64,000 bases of DNA from Onchocerca volvulus (Eukaryota; Nematoda; Chromadorea; Rhabditida; Onchocercidae). Each line of letters opens with the position of its first letter. The first letter of the stretch is position 1. The stretch is taken from the NCBI GenBank assembly GCA_000499405.2, contig HG738137.1:2294001-2358000 (forward strand). The letters run 5' to 3'. A program made the translations under genes and the position numbers. Below are positions 15,201-30,200 of this stretch, piece by piece. The notes below the pieces were generated by a model. That model made no database searches. It saw only the letters and a list, made by a program, of their open reading frames with translations, and was not told the DNA's origin.

Positions 15201-18200
15201 AAGAATTCCAAAAATTTGTTAAAGATGCTGAGGATAAGTTGCTCAAAATAATGCATGAAGCCTCGATTGGTGTAGAAATCGATATGTATCGAATTGTATG
15301 TTCCATTGCTAACTGTTTTATTTGAATTTCAATATTTTATTTTTTTATGCATTTTATCGATTTTTGGTAGCAGCACTTTGACAATTCTGCACATATTTAT
15401 AAAATTATATTTTCTTCAAAAAACACCATTCCTTACATATAGACAGTTCCCTTCTATTATGGATTTTTTTTACAGACGAACGAAATGAGTGAAGCATTCA
15501 ATAAACTGGATAAATTGGGAAAAGAGCTTACAGCCTGTCAACTTGACGCCAATATGACGATCGCCGACATATCAGTTGTTGACGCTTTAAGCAGAATTAA
15601 GAATATTCCTCTGGGTGTCGGTTCTACAGTGAGAATTCTTTTTCACTTCTTATTTCTAACACTGAAATTGAAAACTTCCTGTCCGAAATATGATGTCTTT
15701 TTTACTTTATTCCCCATAGCTTGTACTTTTGCTGCAGAAAAATTTGAGTGTGTGGAACTAGAATAAAAAAATCAAGAAGTAATTAAAATGTTTATTCGGT
15801 TATTAAGTTCAGGAAGAACCGATGGGACTCTCGAAGCGTTTCCAAGAATTTTTCGATGTGTCGAATCAGTTAGAGGGTGCATTCTTTACGGACATTCATA
15901 CCTGTGAGCATCTCGATGATGTCATTGAGTTCATCACTGTTTCACTGGTATTTTTTCCACTTGATTTCAACTGTCGTAGACAGTGGTTGCGAGATTCATG
16001 AAACTTATTAGCAGCACCTTGTGTTAAAAAATTCACACTGATTGATTTCCTAATCTTCCAAAAACGATGAATTTCCCACTCCTCGGGCATTATAAATTTA
16101 TTAATGCATTGTAGGGAATTAAATAATCCATGTTTTAATTGATTTGAAAGAATTCGATTTTTCTCTTCGAAAAGGAAATTACTGAAATGCTGAGAGTGAA
16201 TTTGTAAAACAAAATACAGGAGAATGGCAAGAAGGAAGCTGAGCTGATGGTTCAGCTTGTTGCAATTAGTGACGATCTTATCGGTCATGAAAAAGCTAAA
16301 GCAAATGATGTAAGTAAAAATAATTGCTAAAATTTCAGTATTTTTACGAGTTGCAGTGGTTTGATGTTCGTAGCACATGAAGTTTTATAAATTGTCATAA
16401 ATATGATTACTAAGTAAAGAAAATGTGCATAACAAAGTAATTAGGATCACTATAGCAGGAAGGTTATGGTTTAACTTCTCCTTCTTTTCAATAATGCACA
16501 ATCTTTTAATTATCAGCGGTAATTTTGTTATTGTGCTTAATAATTATATCTCCGAATTTTTGCAAGCAAAAATTATTGTATCGGGATCGAATATTCATTC
16601 GATTCCAAAACATTCTGGTATTCTCCTTCCTTTTTGAGGATGAAATTGAGTAATAGAAGCATTTGTTTAATTATATGATTAAATAACAAATAAGATTAGA
16701 TGGATGAATGCCAAAGAATTAATGAGATGATTAAATAAAATTAAGCAAGTAAGGATTTCATTTTGAGATTCTTTCGAAGTTGAAACGAATAATGGACAAA
16801 AGACAAGAAGTTCGACGAGTAACAGTGGAAGATTGTATGGAACGATCGTTAGTTATTCTAACACAAAAGGAAGACCAACTGGAAGCAGTTATTGAGCGTG
16901 ATATGAATGACCAAAATTTGGATGCTTTTAAAATTGATGAAGTCACGAAGTGGATTCCTTGGAAAGAAGAACTTGATAAGGCTCGTCTTTTATTCATTTT
17001 AGCTTGATTTTATGGGCTATCAACTATTTTTCGCAATCTTAAGCCATTATTCCTTTAAAGGATTGTGACAATAGTTTCTAAAGTGTGATCGGTAAGTATT
17101 GCAGATCATTTTCCTATTTTTCTGTTGGTTCAACGTTATTTTGCTACTTCACCATTTAACATTTATTATTGCACTTGTAAAATACACTATATTTCAATTC
17201 ACTTTTTTTCGAAAAACTTCGTTTTTTTTTTTTTTTTGGTTTAGAATTTTGAAAAAATGTTGAATTGAACAATGAATTTATTTGTACAAGAGTTTAAAAT
17301 CTATGTTTGATTAAAAAGAAATATCGTTTTAGCTCTAGACGTTTTATTTAATAAATAATTTGCAGATTCCGTAACTTATAAAGAGCTGAAGCTCATTTAT
17401 TAAAGTTTTTGGCGTCCGAAAAATTGTTTCCTTTTCATTAAAAATCACTACTTAGTGATTTACTACTTAATTTGAGTCTTAAATGATGCGGATGTCACTG
17501 TTTTGAAAGCATGATTGTCGCCAAATACTGTTAAACCAAAAACTTTTTTGAATTCATTATATAATAATTCATTTTTAAATGCCAGAACAAAAAAGCATCT
17601 TTTTGCAGCTACTTTTCGTCCCATCTTGTATTTACATTTTAAAGCTAAATACATCCGACAGACTTTCCGTTCTCTCTGATTTAATTTAAATTTTTAGATG
17701 GCAATGCTAATAAAAAATAGTAATATCCAATGGCGAGGATCACTTGATGAGCTTGTCGAAAAGGCAGCCAATTTTGATGGACGAATTAGATATTTCAAAA
17801 ACACAATTGCTAAATCTAAACGTCGTGAACAACGAATATCTACAAAATTGGCTGCCTTTACTAAATGGATTAATTTAATGGAAGAAGATCTTAATGGAGT
17901 GGAATCTTTAGATAATGCAGTTGAACAGGAGGAAAGGTTTGTTTTATTGAAGCATTTTGAATTTTTTTTTTTTTTTTTTTTTGAGGGATTAAATTGTATT
18001 TTATTTAAACGTTAACATTTTTTAAATATATGGCGAAGCTAGGTGCACTATTTTGTATTCTTTTTTGGGAACTGTGACCAAGACTTCTGTATTCTTTATA
18101 TAGATATGCAAAGCTTTCTCATAATTTTTCAAGTTTTACAAATGGTTTGAATCCCAAACTTTTTTTTTAAGTGAATCCATATATTCTCCTATTCGCCACT

Positions 18201-21200
18201 TGATTAAATTGTCTATGATTCACTTAGTAATGCTAACAAAGAGCATTTATAAATTAATTTAGTATATCGCGGCATCAATATATTTTTCAGGCTTCGGAGC
18301 ATTTACGGTATGTGTTTATCACATCAAGCACTGGTTGACAAATTTTTAAGTCTCAAACTTAATCCAATACATTCAAATGAAGTTAAAATTCAATGTGATC
18401 GGTACTACACATTATTGCATCGAATTGGTTCAAGGAGTTTCCCTGAAAAACAAGCACTTTCAATACATCTTTCAGATTTACATTCACCGTCGACACTGTC
18501 TCAGGTAAATTTCAGATATAGATCATTTAATGTAGAGTTTAAATCACTGAAAAATAATTTGCGACTTATACAAAGAAATGAATCATTTCACTATTTCAGT
18601 GAAAACTATCTCTCTACATTTACACTTGTGAAGTTCTTCATTTTTAACCGTAGTACTCCTGTTATTTTAAGGAATGCGCGAAAGTAATCTAGATTTCAGT
18701 GGAAAATGAGTAGCATAAAAATTTATTTAAAAAAATAAGCAGGCATTGAATTAGAGAATTTAAATTAATAAAACAATAATATAAAATCTTGATAATAAGC
18801 GAAGTTATAAAAATCTAGAGAAGGAAAAAAACTTTCGAATTTGATCGGTTGAAATTGTAATTTATGATTGAAGTTATAAATATGGGAAAGTAGGCAACTT
18901 TTTCATTTGTCATCACAAAAATTATTATCAATATCTTATGATTATATTTGGGAAATGAGTTATCGAAAATTCTTTGGAGAGCATCAATCATTCCATTTTT
19001 ACAGCTTTCTCTTAATTCATTGTCTGCTTCTGAAACTGATGAAGATGAAATTTATCATGCAGATCATGTGGAAGTGGCATCGTACGAAGGAACTAGTTCT
19101 GCTTATGCATTGGTTATTTTTCCTTTTTAAGTTCTGAATCTTCCAAAATTTTAGATTTACATTTCCGTTCTTTAACATTTTCGCACTTAGATTCTTCACC
19201 GTATTCTATTTTCGAATTCTGCTTTCTTATTCTTCGCAACAGCAACACTTTTTGAATTCATTATATCAACTAGTCCTCATTTATAACTATCTGATCATGC
19301 GAGCAAATTAGAAATAGCTTTTTAGGCGTAGCTGCTTTCAATTTTTGACAGAGTTTCTCTTTTCTCGAAAATTTTGCAAACTTCATGTTGCTCAAGTAAA
19401 AAAATTTCATCGAGATAGAGAAGGGGCAACTGTTGAACAAAGTTAAAGTGTCGCAAAATAAATTCCAGAAGTTTGAAAAAAGCCTAGGGAAAAGAGAGAA
19501 GTTGAGTATAGTATTATTCTGAAAACTATTCCAAGTCAGCAGAATTCCAGTTAGCGGATTTGAATTTTAAAAATTTGAATTAGTAAATTAAATTCTAAAA
19601 TTTGAATGAGTTATAATGAGTTTCTTTCAAGATATAAATGCAATTGCATTATTTTGAAAGATTTGTTTTGCTGGATGACCCTAAAATCATTATCTGACTG
19701 GAATTGATAAATATGAGAAAAGTTGAATAAGAGAGTGGTGTTACCATCTTTTTATCATGACAACAGAAGTAAATTCGACTTTACGAATTTTGAATTTTTT
19801 ATTTAGTAACTTCTTTTCTGATATTTTGTTAGGCTTACATTATTGATTTCAGATACAACGAGTATTACAAGCAAAAGAAACTCCAGAAATACGGCTTTTA
19901 TTATCACAGATTGATTCGGAATTGAATGTATTAGCCGATTCGCTTAGTAGGCTAAATGCCGATTACGCTCGATCACTAAAACCATTGAGCAACGCTCAAA
20001 CTGACGTGAGAAAACTTAAGGTAGTTCATTATTCCTTTTTTGATTTTTCAATTACAAAATCCTTTTTGGAATTGAATATTTGTATTACATTTGTATTATT
20101 TTAAATATTAGTATATCAGGAATTGTACTGATGACTTTACATTTGTGGTGCTTTTTGAACAGAAGAATGATCTTATATTGTAGCTATACAAAATTGTCAT
20201 TCTGTTGATTCTTGTGAAATAAAAAACAATTTGCATAGGACCTGTTCAGTTTTTATTTTTGATATTTCTTGGCTAGTTCTGTTAAATTAAAAACTTTTTT
20301 CAAAGTTCGCAAGTTAATCGATCCTTTTTTGAAGGAACTCAATGAGAGAAGGTGTCAGCTAGACATTGCCTGTAATGATCTCTTGTGTAAAGTTTCCGGT
20401 GATGATGTAGCTGTCATTCGCTCATTAACGCTACATCTACATTCGCTGGAAGAACCATTTATGGTTTGTAATTTTCTTGTGTGTAATAAATTTCAAAAAC
20501 TGTAGAAATGATATCAGCTATAACGATCATATTAATCATAGTAACGAAAGAGCTTATGGCATTTCAGATTTAATCGTTCCTTAAAGTTTAATTCCAGAAT
20601 AATCTTATCATAAAAGAAATATACAGAATAGGAAGGTTTTGTTTTCAATGGAATAGTTATTCAACTAAAAAATTCGAAGATTTGCTCAAGAGACATTTAA
20701 AAATAATCCTTTGGACATGCATAAAAGAGTATAGTATTATCATTTCATAGACATTTCTTCGAGAATTGCAAAAAGAAATCGATGATGAGATAACATTGCA
20801 AGCAAATTACGAGGGTATCACCAAAAGGCTTAGTCAACTCGGTACCGACGTTGACCAGCGTACTCGAAATGCTATTAAAGATGTATGTTCATTTGCTTAG
20901 CGAAAATTTGTTTTTACTACTATATGATCCAATTGAACAAGGAAACTGTTTAGACTTCCGCTCTTCTTGAAGGACAATGGACTGCAGACAAATAGCTTTT
21001 CTCATTCCTGACAAGTCAACCTTTGGATTTCTATAGATTAACAAAATGATATTAAGTGGTTACTTTAATTTCAAAGTCTATAGATTAACAAAGTCATATT
21101 AAATTAATTTGAAAATTGGGTTTTGGCTGACGAAATCCAAATGAATAGTCTTTAAATCATCAGGTTCGAAATCAGTTGGAATATGTACAATCCGACTTGA

Positions 21201-24200
21201 ATTTACTACGAGCGCAATGTTCGCAACGGCGGAAATATGTGGAGAACATGGTAGAATGCGTTTTACCTGATGCAACTCTTAGCAATTGTTCAAGACGAAA
21301 AAAAATTATGCTTATGGTTTCCAGAACCGTAACAACGATAATCCAGGTCGCAAAACTTAAGTCGATACAAATTTTTATGTTTCAAAGATGATATAAAATC
21401 TGAAATAAAGCATTTCAATACTTAAAGTATCAGCTAACAAAAAGATTCACTTAAATTGTACAAAATGCAATAATATTTCACAATATTCATAATATTACAT
21501 GGAAAAATTCAAATCCAGTATTTGCAGGTTGTCGAAGATGAATTAAGACGTTCATCGAGTATTAAAGAAAATGATCTCTTAGAGTTGAAGCAGAAGTTGC
21601 AAGAAGTTAACATTTGTATTGCTGATGAAACTGATGCAGTGAATGAAACAGTACCCAACAATATGCTCGAACAGGTCATTGCAAAACCCATATATAAATA
21701 CATGTAATTCTTAGCAAATTTGTTTATTATCTAACGGAGACATTTTTGCAGGAATCAGCAAAACTGGAGCATGAAAAAGAACAAATGAGAATGATGCAAT
21801 CGGAGCTTACAAAACTGGAAGAAAAAATACCTTTGGCCAATCAATTACTAGCATATGATATAGATCTAAAAAATGCCGTTAATCCAGAAGATATTGGAGA
21901 AAAAGCAAAAAATATTGAAAATTTAGAACAATTCTTCGTTTCAACATTGGATAAGTTGAAAGATTGTGATCGCAATATTATGACTAATGAACAACGTATT
22001 CAGATGGAAAGAATGTTGAATGAAATAATGCCTCTTATTGATAAGCTACGTGTTTTACGGGATTCTATCACAAGTCATCTGAAATCATTGAACGATTGGA
22101 AAATTACTGAAGAAGAATTAGAAGATGAAATACGAATAATTATGGATAATATCGAAGGATTGCTTAGTAGCTATTCACAACCACAACCATATACGACAGC
22201 AATCAATGATATAGATATGTTGCAACGATTACAGGATCAGATAATGCAATTGTTGCAGAAAACGGTAGATAAAGAACAAACTGTACGACAAAATTTACCC
22301 AGTTATCTACCTGGAATTAATAAAATCAAGCAAAAAATTGAAAAAGCTGACGGAGATGTTAAGGTATCAATTTTATTTGATTATATATTCATTTTTTTCT
22401 ATCTTTTCAAATTGTTCAGTTTATTTTGATATTATATTTTATATAATTATTTATTAATTTTTATAAATTTATAATTGAAGAAATAATTTCAGGAATTGTT
22501 GTCATCACTTACTGATGATGTTGCAACAGAAAAGCAACTTGTTGACATGCAAAATGATTTGATCAATCGATTGAACAAATTAAGCGATCGTGCCATAATG
22601 GTTCGTAGTACACCATATGATGAAACACAAGCTCTACGATTAGAAGAATTAAAAAATGAGCTTGGAGAAATAAGCGATACGTTGGAACAACTAAAAGAAA
22701 AGGAATGCAAACCAATGAAATTGGTGTTACATTCAGATGCTTTAAGGATACCATTTGTAGTTGATCAGTATGAAAATCTTAAAAGACTTTTGAATGAAAC
22801 CCAAGAACAATTGGTTAATGAAATTGCTCATATGACATTGCAATCGACAATTAACAAAGAAAATGAAGAGCTACGTTATATGATGGATGAAGCATACAAA
22901 ATTGAAAGTGATGTCAATGTAACAACAAGTGATTTGCAGAAGGCAATTGATAATCTTAAAAATGGTCGATCACATTTGGAAGCAATACAAGATGCATATG
23001 ATAAATTGGAAAAAATACCGGATACAGATTCGTTACGTGAAAAGGTAGTTGATGAAATTTCGACACTAAATGAGCAATACGATAATGTTGAAAGAAATTT
23101 GGAAGATCGACTTGATATGCTGAATAAATTTGATGAAATAGCGAATAACGTAAATGAACAATTGATAAATCTTGAAAATAATGTATGTAAATTAGAATCA
23201 CCAAATGCTAATTGTGAATTAGCTATTGCTGATAAAGGATTCAATGACGTTCATGAATTACGAAAACCATTGGAAGAATTAGATGAATTGAAAGAACAAT
23301 TAATACCATTATTGAGACCTGTTTCAACAGTAAAAGATTTTAATAATCGTTTATCAGATGTGAACAAAAAATTGCAACAATGGTATGATGAAATTGTGAA
23401 GAAGAAGCAAGAATTGGAAGCTGTAAATAATCTATCAAATTTGATCAATGATTTCGAACAAGCTATTGTTAATGCCGAAAATGATTTTGAAAAGTTTGAA
23501 GGAACAACAAATGCAGTGAAGAATTTCAAAGATAATACTTTACCAATGATAGTTGAAATATCTGATCGTATTAGAGATCTATTATTGTCGGTAAAAATTG
23601 AAAATATTGAACAGCTTTATCATAATGTCGATGCACTAACAGATCGATACAATGATTTATCAACACGTGTGAATGATAAATTGAATTATGCAAATGAACA
23701 AGAAAATCTTCTTGATGATATTCAACAACAGCTTGATTGTATGGAACAAAAAGCTGATGATTTTGTCAACAAATATATTATTTCACAAGATTTATCAATT
23801 GCCATGGAAGATGTCAATTATTTACGTTCTCTTTTGGATCAGATTCCGATATTAGCAATGGAAAATATCACTGAACGTGGGCTTAAAGAAAATTTAATGA
23901 AGAAAGCAGATATTGTGAAGATGAAAATCAAAAATTTGCTTATTCCTCTCGAAAAAGATATACGAAAGGAGCAAGAATTAATGCATGATATGGATGAAAT
24001 AATATCTACATTAGCTTCAATTAGTGATGATGTTATTGCAGTTGATTCTAATATTGAACTATCACAACAATTGGAGAATATAGCTCAATTAGCTGAAAAA
24101 TTGCGAAAACTCAGAGGGAAAATTGAAAAGCTAGAAGAAAGATTACAAGGTTCGGAAGGTATGGTAAAACGCGCATTAATAACTGATGATCTATTTGGTC

Positions 24201-27200
24201 GTGTTGTAGAGTTACAAAATGCACTTGATGATAAGAGAGAAAAATTAACAAATCGTGCCAAATTATATGCTATAATTCCGGAGATAAATTTGATCAACGA
24301 AAGTGTGCAGAATTACATCAATGAAATGGAACAAATACCAATGCAAACAGTTGAGGAACAAAATGCTGCATTAAATGAATTAGAAGGAAAGAAACATCAA
24401 CTTGAAAACCTGCTAGAAAATATTCCTCCGGGTGATGAAAGCAATGAATTACGAGAGAGGAATAGTTGGCTATTGGGACAAATTAATAGTATTCTAAAAC
24501 GTTTAACTGGTGCAGTTGGGGAGAAACTTGCAGCATTAGCGACATTTAATGCAATCAAAGACGAAGTTGAAACACAACTCTCATTACTGCATTCTATACC
24601 GACATCGATTTCTGATGAAAATACCGTACTTGAACTCGATAATCAGCTAAGTGATATAAATGTACGTTTGTTTGTTTCTTTATTTGAAATATGAAATATG
24701 AAATGAATTTAATATTTTTCACTTGGAATTCATAATAATTTTTCATTTAGGACAAATTTGCTAATTTGGAAAGGCTTAAAAATAAGATCGGTGATGCTGA
24801 TGAAAGAAATCTTGATGTGGAAAAAATAACTGAAAGACAAAATCTTCTTCGTACAATCGAAGAAGCTTTGAATCATCTCAAGGTAATAATTTAATGATAA
24901 TATTTATATAGATATGGATGAAATTACTGAAATTGGTTTAATCTCAATTTATCATTTCTCATTTCATTTATTCGATTGCAGATTGATCGAGAAATGATAG
25001 AGAAACGAATCAGTGATGATCTACGTGCAGCAGAAAAAATGCATGAAAATTGCAACCATTTATGTAACGAATTGAACGCTTTGATTAAAGAAGGTGAAAA
25101 AGTGCTGAATGATGCGGAAGCATTTCCAACAATATACACCACAACATTGGATGCATTCGTGAACCCTCTTGAAGTGGCAACAGAAATGCTTAAAACAATA
25201 CCAGAAAATGAAGATGTGGCTATACGTTTAAATGAAACTGTTATGAATGCAAAAATAGTCCAAGCCAATTTGTCACATCATGCCAATCTGTGGTCACAAT
25301 TTGTTGTTGAACGAGATAATGCAACAGATCAGCTTGAAACAAAACGAAAACCACTTGATGAGATTGGGAATAAGCAGATTAGATCCTATGAACAAGTATC
25401 GGATGATCTCGATAAACTTAAGGTTTATATAAAAATTTTCATTTTATTAATTACCAAGCTGCTTAATTTTTTTCTACTTAATTATTCATATTATACATTC
25501 ATTTCAGAAAGCAGCTGAGGAACTGAATGATTTACGTGGTCTGATGACAAAATTACAAAGCCTTTCTGAACAATTAGATCCATTAGAAGCTGCATACGCT
25601 GATGTTCGTTTTTATGATGTGGATGTTGAGCAAACACAACAGCAATATGAAAATCTCATATCTTCGATGAATAGCGAGTTGCACGATGAAAATATTTTGA
25701 ATGAATCTGCTCAACAATTGGCTCGAGAATTAGAATATCTTAATGGCAAACTTTCGATCGAGCCAGTTATTCGTGAACAACTTGAAGAGGTTATTGATAC
25801 ATTTTTATCAAAAAAAAAAAATATTTTTTTTTTTTTTCATCTTTTAATTTTATTCCTTTGAAGTAGCTTATTTTTGAATTCAACAAATGACTATTTCCAT
25901 TTTTCATTTCAGATGTTAAATCATCAACTGCCTTCATTGCAAGCTCAGTTGCAATTTCTTCAAACAAGAGATGATGAAGCAAAACGAACTCGTATACATG
26001 TTGATCGTTTGTTTCAACCGGCAATTGAAACATTAACAGAACAATTGAATCATATATGTTTACTTGTTAAACAACAACTGGACAATCTTGCAAAAGCAGA
26101 AAGTCAAGAAAAATCAATGATTATGAGGATGGAATTAGAAAAACTGCATAGCGAACCATATGATGAAGAAATATTGATGAAGTTTGAAGAACAATTACAG
26201 CAACTTCATCTAGAAGATGAGAATATGCAAACATTGGCTGTAGAAGTGGAAAAATTACGAGCAAATAAAATTGAGCATGATACGCTTGAAAAAGAAATAG
26301 AAATGAAACTAGCCGAATTACTCAATCGTATGAATGTAATACGGACAAATTTGAGCTCAATGATGGAAGAGGAAGAATCGGAGAAAGGAAAAACGAGGAA
26401 AGATAAACGAGCATTACCTGAAATTGATGAACAGATTAATGCATTTGAATCAGCGTTAGATGAAACAGTAGGTGAAATTGTGCCATCAATGAATGAGCTT
26501 ATTTCTCGATCACATCTAGGGAACATCAATCTCCCATCTCTTCAATTTGAACTTGATAATATGGAAAAATTCGTTGAAAAATGCAAGGTAAATTTGCTTC
26601 TTTAAATTAAAATAAGCATAGATTATTTTTGTTGCATTTTATAATACATATAATATTTTTATATTATTAATAAGATCATCTTTTGCAGAAAAAGTTGGAT
26701 GACAAGTTAGCGGAAAAAGAACAAATGAGAATGATGCAATCGGAGCTTACAAAACTGGAAGAAAAAATACCTTTGGCCAATCAATTACTAGCATATGATA
26801 TAGATCTAAAAAATGCCGTTAATCCAGAAGATATTGGAGAAAAAGCAAAAAATATTGAAAATTTAGAACAATTCTTCGTTTCAACATTGGATAAGTTGAA
26901 AGATTGTGATCGCAATATTATGACTAATGAACAACGTATTCAGATGGAAAGAATGTTGAATGAAATAATGCCTCTTATTGATAAGCTACGTGTTTTACGG
27001 GATTCTATCACAAGTCATCTGAAATCATTGAACGATTGGAAAATTACTGAAGAAGAATTAGAAGATGAAATACGAATAATTATGGATAATATCGAAGGAT
27101 TGCTTAGTAGCTATTCACAACCACAACCATATACGACAGCAATCAATGATATAGATATGTTGCAACGGTTACAGGATCAGATAATGCAATTGTTGCAGAA

Positions 27201-30200
27201 AACGGTAGATAAAGAACAAACTGTACGACAAAATTTACCCAGTTATCTACCTGGAATTAATAAAATCAAGCAAAAAATTGAAAAAGCTGACGGAGATGTT
27301 AAGGTATCAATTTTATTTGATTATATATTCATTTTTTTCTATCTTTTCAAATTGTTCAGTTTATTTTGATATTATATTTTATATAATTATTTATTAATTT
27401 TTATAAATTTATAATTGAAGAAATAATTTCAGGAATTGTTGTCATCACTTACTGATGATGTTGCAACAGAAAAGCAACTTGTTGACATGCAAAATGATTT
27501 GATCAATCGATTGAACAAATTAAGCGATCGTGCCATAATGGTTCGTAGTACACCATATGATGAAACACAAGCTCTACGATTAGAAGAATTAAAAAATGAG
27601 CTTGGAGAAATAAGCGATACGTTGGAACAACTAAAAGAAAAGGAATGCAAACCAATGAAATTGGTGTTACATTCAGATGCTTTAAGGATACCATTTGTAG
27701 TTGATCAGTATGAAAATCTTAAAAGACTTTTGAATGAAACCCAAGAACAATTGGTTAATGAAATTGCTCATATGACATTGCAATCGACAATTAACAAAGA
27801 AAATGAAGAGCTACGTTATATGATGGATGAAGCATACAAAATTGAAAGTGATGTCAATGTAACAACAAGTGATTTGCAGAAGGCAATTGATAATCTTAAA
27901 AATGGTCGATCACATTTGGAAGCAATACAAGATGCATATGATAAATTGGAAAAAATACCGGATACAGATTCGTTACGTGAAAAGGTAGTTGATGAAATTT
28001 CGACACTAAATGAGCAATACGATAATGTTGAAAGAAATTTGGAAGATCGACTTGATATGCTGAATAAATTTGATGAAATAGCGAATAACGTAAATGAACA
28101 ATTGATAAATCTTGAAAATAATGTATGTAAATTAGAATCACCAAATGCTAATTGTGAATTAGCTATTGCTGATAAAGGATTCAATGACGTTCATGAATTA
28201 CGAAAACCATTGGAAGAATTAGATGAATTGAAAGAACAATTAATACCATTATTAAGACCTGTTTCAACAGTAAAAGATTTTAATAATCGTTTATCAGATG
28301 TGAACAAAAATTTGCAACAATGGTATGATGAAATTGTGAAGAAGAAGCAAGAATTGGAAGCTGTAAATAATCTATCAAATTTGATCAATGATTTCGAACA
28401 AGCTATTGTTAATGCCGAAAATGATTTTGAAAAGTTTGAAGGAACAACAAATGCAGTGAAGAATTTCAAAGATAATACTTTACCAATGATAGTTGAAATA
28501 TCTGATCGTATTAGAGATCTATTATTGTCGGTAAAAATTGAAAATATTGAACAGCTTTATCATAATGTCGATGCACTAACAGATCGATACAATGATTTAT
28601 CAACACGTGTGAATGATAAATTGAATTATGCAAATGAACAAGAAAATCTTCTTGATGATATTCAACAACAGCTTGATTGTATGGAACAAAAAGCTGATGA
28701 TTTTGTCAACAAATATATTATTTCACAAGATTTATCAATTGCCATGGAAGATGTCAATTATTTACGTTCTCTTTTGGATCAGATTCCGATATTAGCAATG
28801 GAAAATATCACTGAACGTGGGCTTAAAGAAAATTTAATGAAGAAAGCAGATATTGTGAAGATGAAAATCAAAAATTTGCTTATTCCTCTCGAAAAAGATA
28901 TACGAAAGGAGCAAGAATTAATGCATGATATGGATGAAATAATATCTACATTAGCTTCAATTAGTGATGATGTTATTGCAGTTGATTCTAATATTGAACT
29001 ATCACAACAATTGGAGAATATAGCTCAATTAGCTGAAAAATTGCGAAAACTCAGAGGGAAAATTGAAAAGCTAGAAGAAAGATTACAAGGTTCGGAAGGT
29101 ATGGTAAAACGCGCATTAATAACTGATGATCTATTTGGTCGTGTTGTAGAGTTACAAAATGCACTTGATGATAAGAGAGAAAAATTAACAAATCGTGCCA
29201 AATTATATGCTATAATTCCGGAGATAAATTTGATCAACGAAAGTGTGCAGAATTACATCAATGAAATGGAACAAATACCAATGCAAACAGTTGAGGAACA
29301 AAATGCTGCATTAAATGAATTAGAAGGAAAGAAACATCAACTTGAAAACCTGCTAGAAAATATTCCTCCGGGTGATGAAAGCAATGAATTACGAGAGAGG
29401 AATAGTTGGCTATTGGGACAAATTAATAGTATTCTAAAACGTTTAACTGGTGCAGTTGGGGAGAAACTTGCAGCATTAGCGACATTTAATGCAATCAAAG
29501 ACGAAGTTGAAACACAACTCTCATTACTGCATTCTATACCGACATCGATTTCTGATGAAAATACCGTACTTGAACTCGATAATCAGCTAAGTGATATAAA
29601 TGTAGGTTTTTTTTATAGATGACATTTGATAGTTTGTAAACCAGAAATAATTTTCCTTGTAATTAAGATCCATATATGTAGTTGAGAATGTTTTCAGTTT
29701 TTTTTTTTTTTCGCATGGAATTCTGCCGGTTTTTTTAATGATTTCGTATATTTTTGACGAAAATACGGATTGTTTGTGTTATATTTCATTTGTTGCGCAA
29801 ATTAGGTCTATTTAGTTATCTGCAGTGGCTAAATCTTCTTTGATGTAAGAGAAACGATTTTTTTTACGTTTTATCGACTTGTTTGCTTTATCAAGGCGAG
29901 TGGTGGAAGAGTTACGACAGTTCGTTTAAATCATATCTTTCCCCGTGTTGTTTCTTCAGCTCATTCAACTTTTCTAGGACAAGACAGAAAAGCTACAAAG
30001 ATTGAGAGAGAAGGTTTTGCATGCAAGCGTCTCTGAACTTAGTAGTGAACAATACGATGAAAGAAATGTTCTCTTATCAAAAATTGATGGGCTTTTGCTA
30101 CATGCACAAGTATGATTTTTTTTTGTTTCTGTTCGATAATGCACTAAAAAGCATTTAGATGAATTTATCTTCACTTTCTTTCACATGTCTGCCTTGTTTC

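Larger units (their letters stand above)
4132..21674 (+). other. anc-1: Spectrin-like rod, proximal part (exons 6 to about 32)
   Basis: These exons join in phase: 4132-4241, 5611-5800, 6521-6799, 6932-6998, 7362-7501, 7640-7825, 8053-8274, 8478-8684, 8869-9021, 9612-9659, 10854-11363, 14029-14220, 14873-15015, 15124-15295, 15476-15628, 15813-15947, 16220-16309, 16768-16980, 17698-17936, 18291-18504, 19005-19112, 19853-20020, 20314-20463, 20751-20882, 21164-21346 and 21528-21674. The products are charged alpha-helical segments with spaced tryptophans, as in degenerate spectrin repeats. Exons at 16768-16980 and 20314-20463 have weak or non-standard borders. The 48-bp exon at 9612-9659 rests on phase and splice signals alone. 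Confidence 0.75.

Noticed and set aside
22876..23244. Antisense open frame of 122 codons opposite exon B, repeated at 27816-28184
   Set aside because: It is a shadow of the strongly codon-biased coiled-coil exon and is Ser/Phe-rich with no domain. Its duplication follows simply from the duplicated exon.
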